Part shown: piece by piece, positions 6,907-8,883 of the stretch
Numbering within the stretch: position 1 is the stretch's first letter
Layout: the number at the start of each line of letters is the position of its first letter
Source of the DNA: CAZOJJ01 sp964580105
GTDB lineage: Bacteria; Bacteroidota; Rhodothermia; Rhodothermales; Rubricoccaceae
DNA: 8,883 bases
Assembly: GCA_964580105.1 (NCBI GenBank)
Contig: CAZOJJ010000085.1
Location: forward strand, 1-8,883
Direction: 5' to 3'
Notes under the pieces: model-generated
What the model was told of the DNA's origin: nothing
The model's database searches: none
What the model saw: the letters and a program-made list of their open reading frames with translations, nothing else
Translations under genes and position numbers: made by a program

Positions 6907-6957
6907 TACGCTGGTATACGACCGGTGACCGTTCCGATCGGTATACGCTGGTATACG
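6907..6957 (+). repeat. GGTATACG repeat block left of the unwinding region
   Basis: A perfect 14-bp direct repeat TACGCTGGTATACG lies at 6907-6920 and 6944-6957, period 37 bp. A third GGTATACG lies at 6940-6947, 10 bp before the last. Each core GTATAC is a palindrome, and CCGATCGG (6934-6941) and ACCGGT (6921-6926) lie between. These are not DnaA boxes. They look like binding sites for a dimeric protein, which is inference. Confidence 0.85.
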
Positions 6958-6961
6958 GAGA

Positions 6962-6975
6962 GGGAGGCTCCTCCC
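6962..6975. repeat. Short perfect palindrome beside the AT-rich stretch
   Basis: GGGAGG and CCTCCC are separated by two bases, or as a hairpin GGGAG with a 4-base loop. It lies between the GGTATACG block and the AT-rich stretch. It is followed on the + strand by a pyrimidine-rich run, so it might end comEC transcripts. The role is unknown. Confidence 0.35.
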
Positions 6976-6989
6976 GTTCTCCCCTCCCC

Positions 6990-7017
6990 ATATAAATCAG
7001 AAAGAGAAAATTTTAAA
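6990..7017. other. AT-rich DNA unwinding element candidate
   Basis: Of 28 bases, 24 are A or T, including TATAAAT and AAAATTTTAAA, in surroundings of about 70% G+C. It is the most AT-rich stretch in the window. It lies between the GGTATACG repeats and the DnaA boxes, where an unwinding element is expected. Confidence 0.72.
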
Positions 7018-7020
7018 GGG

Positions 7021-7036
7021 TAGACGCTTGTAGTAG
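7021..7036 (+). promoter_or_regulatory. Possible DnaA-trio element
   Basis: TAG occurs at 7021-7023 and twice in tandem at 7031-7036, between the AT-rich stretch and the first DnaA box. Read 3' to 5' from the boxes this is GAT-GAT, the DnaA-trio motif of the bacterial basal unwinding system, on the correct strand. Only two adjacent trios are clear, and the intervening bases do not fit. Confidence 0.4.
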
Positions 7037-7048
7037 GCTCGGTGGAGA

Positions 7049-7095
7049 AGTGGATAACCCCGGAATCCGGAGTGAGCGTGGACGGGCGTGGATAA
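7049..7095 (-). promoter_or_regulatory. Unwinding-proximal DnaA boxes (two)
   Basis: TTATCCACT at 7049-7057 and TTATCCACG at 7087-7095, both on the minus strand and each differing from TTATCCACA only at the last base. They are 38 bp apart and nearest to the AT-rich stretch. They are probably the high-affinity boxes that anchor DnaA for opening. Confidence 0.75.
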
Positions 7096-7148
7096 ACCCG
7101 GGGTGCTGTCCGCCGGGTCGTCCACAACAGGAGGCCGACTCGAAGTCG
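7096..7148. repeat. Two small inverted repeats within oriC
   Basis: ACCCGG at 7096-7101 is complementary to CCGGGT at 7113-7118, directly between two DnaA boxes. CGACT at 7136-7140 pairs with AGTCG at 7144-7148 across three bases. Their role is unknown. Confidence 0.5.
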
Positions 7149-7243
7149 CGAGGGGGGACGTTTGGCGGGAGGCGGGATCGGTTATCCACCTCTCCACACC
7201 CGTCCACAGGGAGGGTGTGGGCTAGGGGAATCTCCTATGCACA
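7118..7243 (+). promoter_or_regulatory. Central DnaA-box cluster
   Basis: On the plus strand: TCGTCCACA (7118-7126, 7 of 9), TTATCCACC (7182-7190, 8 of 9), CTCTCCACA (7190-7198, 7 of 9), CCGTCCACA (7200-7208, 6 of 9) and CTATGCACA (7235-7243, 8 of 9 to TTWTNCACA). The second to fourth are nearly contiguous, with about 9-10 bp spacing, so they lie on one helix face. The weak ones would need cooperative binding. Confidence 0.65.
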
Positions 7244-7272
7244 GAGGTAGGACGGTGGACGGCGTCGGCATA

Positions 7273-7291
7273 GCCCGTGGGCCGATGGCCC
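7273..7291. repeat. Overlapping palindromes in the DnaA-box-free gap
   Basis: GCCCGTGGGC (7273-7282) overlaps GGGCC-GAT-GGCCC (7279-7291), a perfect 5-bp stem with a 3-base loop. The stretch 7244-7354 contains no good DnaA box, so these are the most visible structures there. Function unknown. Confidence 0.45.
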
Positions 7292-7354
7292 TTGACTCGG
7301 AGCGGGCGGCGACAGGTCGGCGCCCGGAGAAAGTTGTCCGGCCCTTGCCCCCCG

Positions 7355-7401
7355 CTGTCCACACCGGTTTCCACAGTGTGGACAACCGCTTCGGTGGAAA
7401 C
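7355..7401. promoter_or_regulatory. Distal DnaA-box cluster with a head-to-head pair
   Basis: CTGTCCACA (+, 7355-7363), GTTTCCACA (+, 7367-7375), TTGTCCACA (-, 7377-7385) and GTTTCCACC (-, 7393-7401). The middle two are inverted one base apart and form a quasi-palindrome at 7366-7387 with GGTT/AACC outer arms and CCACA-G-TGTGG at the centre. It lies just after the pgi stop codon on the downstream side. Confidence 0.6.
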
Positions 7402-7423
7402 GGCGATTCCGGAGCGTGCCGGC

Positions 7424-8698
7424 CTACTCCGGTCGTCCGAGCCGCGCGAACATCTTCTGTTTGTAGCCCTCGACGCCCGGCTGGTCGAAGGGGTTGACGC
7501 CGAGGAGGTAGCCGCTGACGCCGACGGCGTGCTCGAAGAAGTAGATCGCCTCGCCGAGCGTGGCGGCGTCGAGGCGGCCGAGGCGGATCGTCGCGTTTGG
7601 GACGCCGCCCTCGGCGTGGGCCTCGGCCGTGGCCGCGTGGGCGACGGCGTTGACGGCGGCGTAGCTCTTCCCGGCGAGGTAGTTCAGCCGGTCGGGGTCG
7701 CCCTCGGCCTCGGTCACCACCGGGCCCTCCACGTCGTCCACCGTCAGGAACGTCTCGACGAGCGTGCGCTTCCCCTGCTGGACGTACTGCCCGAGCGAGT
7801 GGAGGTCGGAGGTGTACTGGGCGACGGTGGGGAAGAGCCCCTTCTCCTCCTTCCCCTCGCTCTCGCCGAAGAGCTGCTGCCACCACGCGCCGACGCCCTT
7901 GAGGCGCGGCTCCATCACGGCCATCAGCTCGGTCGTGTAGCCGGCTTCGTGGAGGAGGTAGCGGTCGGCGGCGTAGGCGAGGGCGGGGTGCTCCGCCTCG
8001 GGGTCGTCGAGCACGCGCGCGAGGCCGGCGGCCCCGTAGAACAGCGCGCGCACGTCGAGACCGGCGGCGGCGATGGGGAGGAGGCCCACCGGCGTGAGCA
8101 CGGAGAAGCGCCCGCCGACGCCGTCCGGGATGACGTACTTGCGGTAGCCCTTTTCGTCGCGGAGGGGGTTGAGGAGGCCGCCCTCGGGACCGGTCGTGAC
8201 GATGATCCGTCGGCGCGCGTCGTCGAAGCGGTCCTCGACGAACCGGCGGGCGAAGCGGAAGGCGAGGCTCGGCTCCAGCGTGCTCCCACTCTTCGAGATT
8301 ACGTTGACGTAGACGCTCTTGCCGTCGAGGTAGTCGAGGAGTTCGGCGTGGTAGCGCGGCGAGAGGTGGTGGCCGGCGAAGAGCACCTCGGGCCCGTCGG
8401 GCCTGCCGAGTGAGGGGGTGAGCGCCTGGATGACCGCCTCGGCCCCGAGGTACGACCCGCCGATGCCGATGCAGAGGAGCACGTCGGCGCGCTGGCGGAT
8501 CTCCTCGGCGGTGGTCTGGAGGTCTTCGAGGAGGGCGTCGTTGGGGTCGAGCAGCATCGTCCGCCAGCCCGTCTCGGCGCCGCCGGCGCCGGAGCCGTCG
8601 AGGAGCGTCCGGTGGGCGGCGCGGACGCGGGGCGCGAGGTCGGCGAGGGCCGCGTCGGAAACGAAGGGGGCGACGTGCCGGCGGTCGAGGGTGAGCAT
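7424..8698 (-). CDS. pgi: Glucose-6-phosphate isomerase
   Basis: Converts glucose-6-phosphate to fructose-6-phosphate and back, in the cytoplasm, for glycolysis and gluconeogenesis. The 424 aa correspond to the short bacterial form (about 430-450 aa) rather than the 550-aa E. coli form. It has two SIS folds: phosphate-binding GIGGSYLG (78-85) and SKSGST (135-140). PGI signature 1 is DGVGGRFSVLTPVG at 192-205 and signature 2 is GYLLGVNPFDQPGVEGYK at 396-413. The catalytic-type residues Glu279 in GESEGK, His300 in DLHSLGQY and a Lys in the final signature are present. The ATG at 8698 gives a normal N-terminus. A TTG at 8830 in the same frame would add 44 residues with a cysteine cluster across two hairpins and is rejected. 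It reads towards the putative oriC, head-on to a fork leaving it. Confidence 0.97.
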   Translation of the reverse strand: MLTLDRRHVAPFVSDAALADLAPRVRAAHRTLLDGSGAGGAETGWRTMLLDPNDALLEDLQTTAEEIRQRADVLLCIGIGGSYLGAEAVIQALTPSLGRPDGPEVLFAGHHLSPRYHAELLDYLDGKSVYVNVISKSGSTLEPSLAFRFARRFVEDRFDDARRRIIVTTGPEGGLLNPLRDEKGYRKYVIPDGVGGRFSVLTPVGLLPIAAAGLDVRALFYGAAGLARVLDDPEAEHPALAYAADRYLLHEAGYTTELMAVMEPRLKGVGAWWQQLFGESEGKEEKGLFPTVAQYTSDLHSLGQYVQQGKRTLVETFLTVDDVEGPVVTEAEGDPDRLNYLAGKSYAAVNAVAHAATAEAHAEGGVPNATIRLGRLDAATLGEAIYFFEHAVGVSGYLLGVNPFDQPGVEGYKQKMFARLGRPE

Positions 8699-8735
8699 GG
8701 GAACGGGGTGGGCGAGAGGCGCGGGTCTTCTCCAA

Positions 8736-8752
8736 CGCCCCGAGGCGGGGCG
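8736..8752. repeat. Perfect hairpin in the pgi leader
   Basis: CGCCCCG and CGGGGCG form a 7-bp perfect stem with a 3-base loop, 38 bases before the pgi ATG. No U-tract follows on either strand. It occupies the place where the other genes here have a -7-like element, so it could be a leader structure or part of a terminator from upstream. Confidence 0.5.
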
Positions 8753-8781
8753 GGTGCCGCAACATCCGCCTGCACAACAAA

Positions 8782-8809
8782 CGCCGCACCCCCCTGAAGG
8801 AGTGCGGCG
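8782..8809 (-). terminator. Probable intrinsic terminator upstream of pgi
   Basis: CGCCGCAC (8782-8789) and GTGCGGCG (8802-8809) form a perfect 8-bp GC-rich stem with a 12-base loop. On the minus strand it is followed by TTTGTTGT, a usable U-rich tail, so it would end leftward transcripts entering from beyond the right edge. On the plus strand only CTTCT follows, so it may work weakly both ways. The bases between pgi and this point must then hold the pgi promoter, which I cannot locate. Confidence 0.6.
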
Positions 8810-8828
8810 CTTCTCGGGTACCCCGGAC

Positions 8829-8864
8829 AAGACGTCGTTCGAACCGAAGACGTTGTTCGAGCCA
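8829..8864. repeat. Imperfect 18-bp tandem repeat at the right edge
   Basis: The units are 8829-8846 and 8847-8864, both AAGACGT-GTTCGA-CC with three differences. The 18-bp period is a multiple of three, so an open reading frame gives a repeated hexapeptide: KTSFEP/KTLFEP on the plus strand, or GSNNVF/GSNDVL on the minus strand. No start codon or gene can be supported within the window. It may belong to a gene or RNA beyond the edge. Confidence 0.6.
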
Positions 8865-8883
8865 CTCAGCTGGCGCGGCTCTA

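Larger units (their letters stand above)
6907..7401. other. oriC: Putative chromosomal replication origin (oriC)
   Basis: A gene-free region between two genes that read towards it. In order it holds a GGTATACG repeat block (6907-6957), an AT-rich unwinding candidate (6990-7017), TAG trinucleotides (7021-7036) and about ten DnaA-box-like 9-mers on both strands (7049-7401). The best boxes are TTATCCACT, TTATCCACG, TTATCCACC and TTGTCCACA, each one base from the TTATCCACA consensus. The hexamer GTCCAC or its complement occurs six times between 7078 and 7383. G over C on the + strand changes from negative to positive at the AT-rich stretch. DnaA bound to the boxes would open the AT-rich part and load the helicase. 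No dnaA, dnaN or mnmG lies nearby, but origins separate from dnaA are known. The neighbouring core genes argue for the main chromosome rather than a plasmid. Confidence 0.82.

Noticed and set aside
6818..7423. Short open frames of about 65-110 codons in the putative oriC
   Set aside because: They cross DnaA boxes and palindromes, have no recognisable motif and no convincing ribosome-binding site.
6818..7423. parS centromere site (TGTTTCACGTGAAACA type)
   Set aside because: No sequence resembling the consensus was found near the origin candidate or elsewhere.
8699..8830. N-terminal extension of PGI from a TTG, with a CGVCCAGGCC cluster
   Set aside because: It would read through two hairpins, one a likely terminator, and has no counterpart in PGI; the cysteines come from non-coding repeats.
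8829..8883. Possible tRNA (TTCGAAC, AGCTGAGTGG-like segments)
   Set aside because: The bases after TTCGAA do not give the needed C61 pairing, there is no acceptor stem or CCA end, and arms do not fold into a cloverleaf.
1..8883. CRISPR arrays, insertion sequences, rRNA genes
   Set aside because: No regularly spaced direct repeats, transposase motifs with terminal inverted repeats, or rRNA signatures were seen.

Overview
The window is G+C-rich (about 70% by eye) chromosomal bacterial DNA. It carries five recognisable core or widely conserved genes, one integron-type integrase, one unrecognised exported protein, and a convergent intergenic region that looks like a chromosomal replication origin (oriC). 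Weak Shine-Dalgarno signals, a good TAnnTTTG-type -7 element upstream of nusB and the protein styles suggest a high-GC member of the Bacteroidota/Rhodothermota, such as Rhodothermales (Salinibacter, Rubrivirga or Rubricoccus relatives). That placement is inference, not proof.

Left part (1-2258): an integron integrase (intI, + strand) starts near the left edge and runs head-on into the 3' end of ychF (- strand, universal TGS-domain ATPase). Their stop codons overlap by 11 bp. In a normal integron the attI site and cassettes would lie upstream of intI, that is in bases 1-145 and beyond the left edge; no cassette is visible here.

Middle (2259-4148): a divergent spacer separates ychF from a small gene (161 aa) with a signal peptide and a beta-barrel-like body. 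It converges on a two-gene leftward unit, nusB followed by a PPP-family metallophosphatase. The convergent gap between them (2899-2980) holds an 18-bp tandem duplication and competing inverted repeats that probably end transcription.

Right part (4149-8883): nusB and comEC (DNA-uptake channel) diverge from a 152-bp spacer. comEC and pgi (glucose-6-phosphate isomerase, - strand) both read towards a gene-free region of about 600 bp (6818-7423). That region has a GGTATACG repeat block, an AT-rich stretch in otherwise GC-rich DNA, TAG trinucleotides, and about ten DnaA-box-like 9-mers (TTATCCACA family) on both strands. This is the order expected for a bacterial oriC with a basal unwinding system, although no dnaA gene is present in the window. 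Upstream of pgi are two perfect-stem hairpins and, at the right edge, an 18-nt codon-phased duplication.

The genes are mostly separate housekeeping functions: translation-linked ATPase, rRNA antitermination, phosphatase, glycolysis and DNA uptake. The two notable items are the putative oriC and the integron integrase anchored on ychF.
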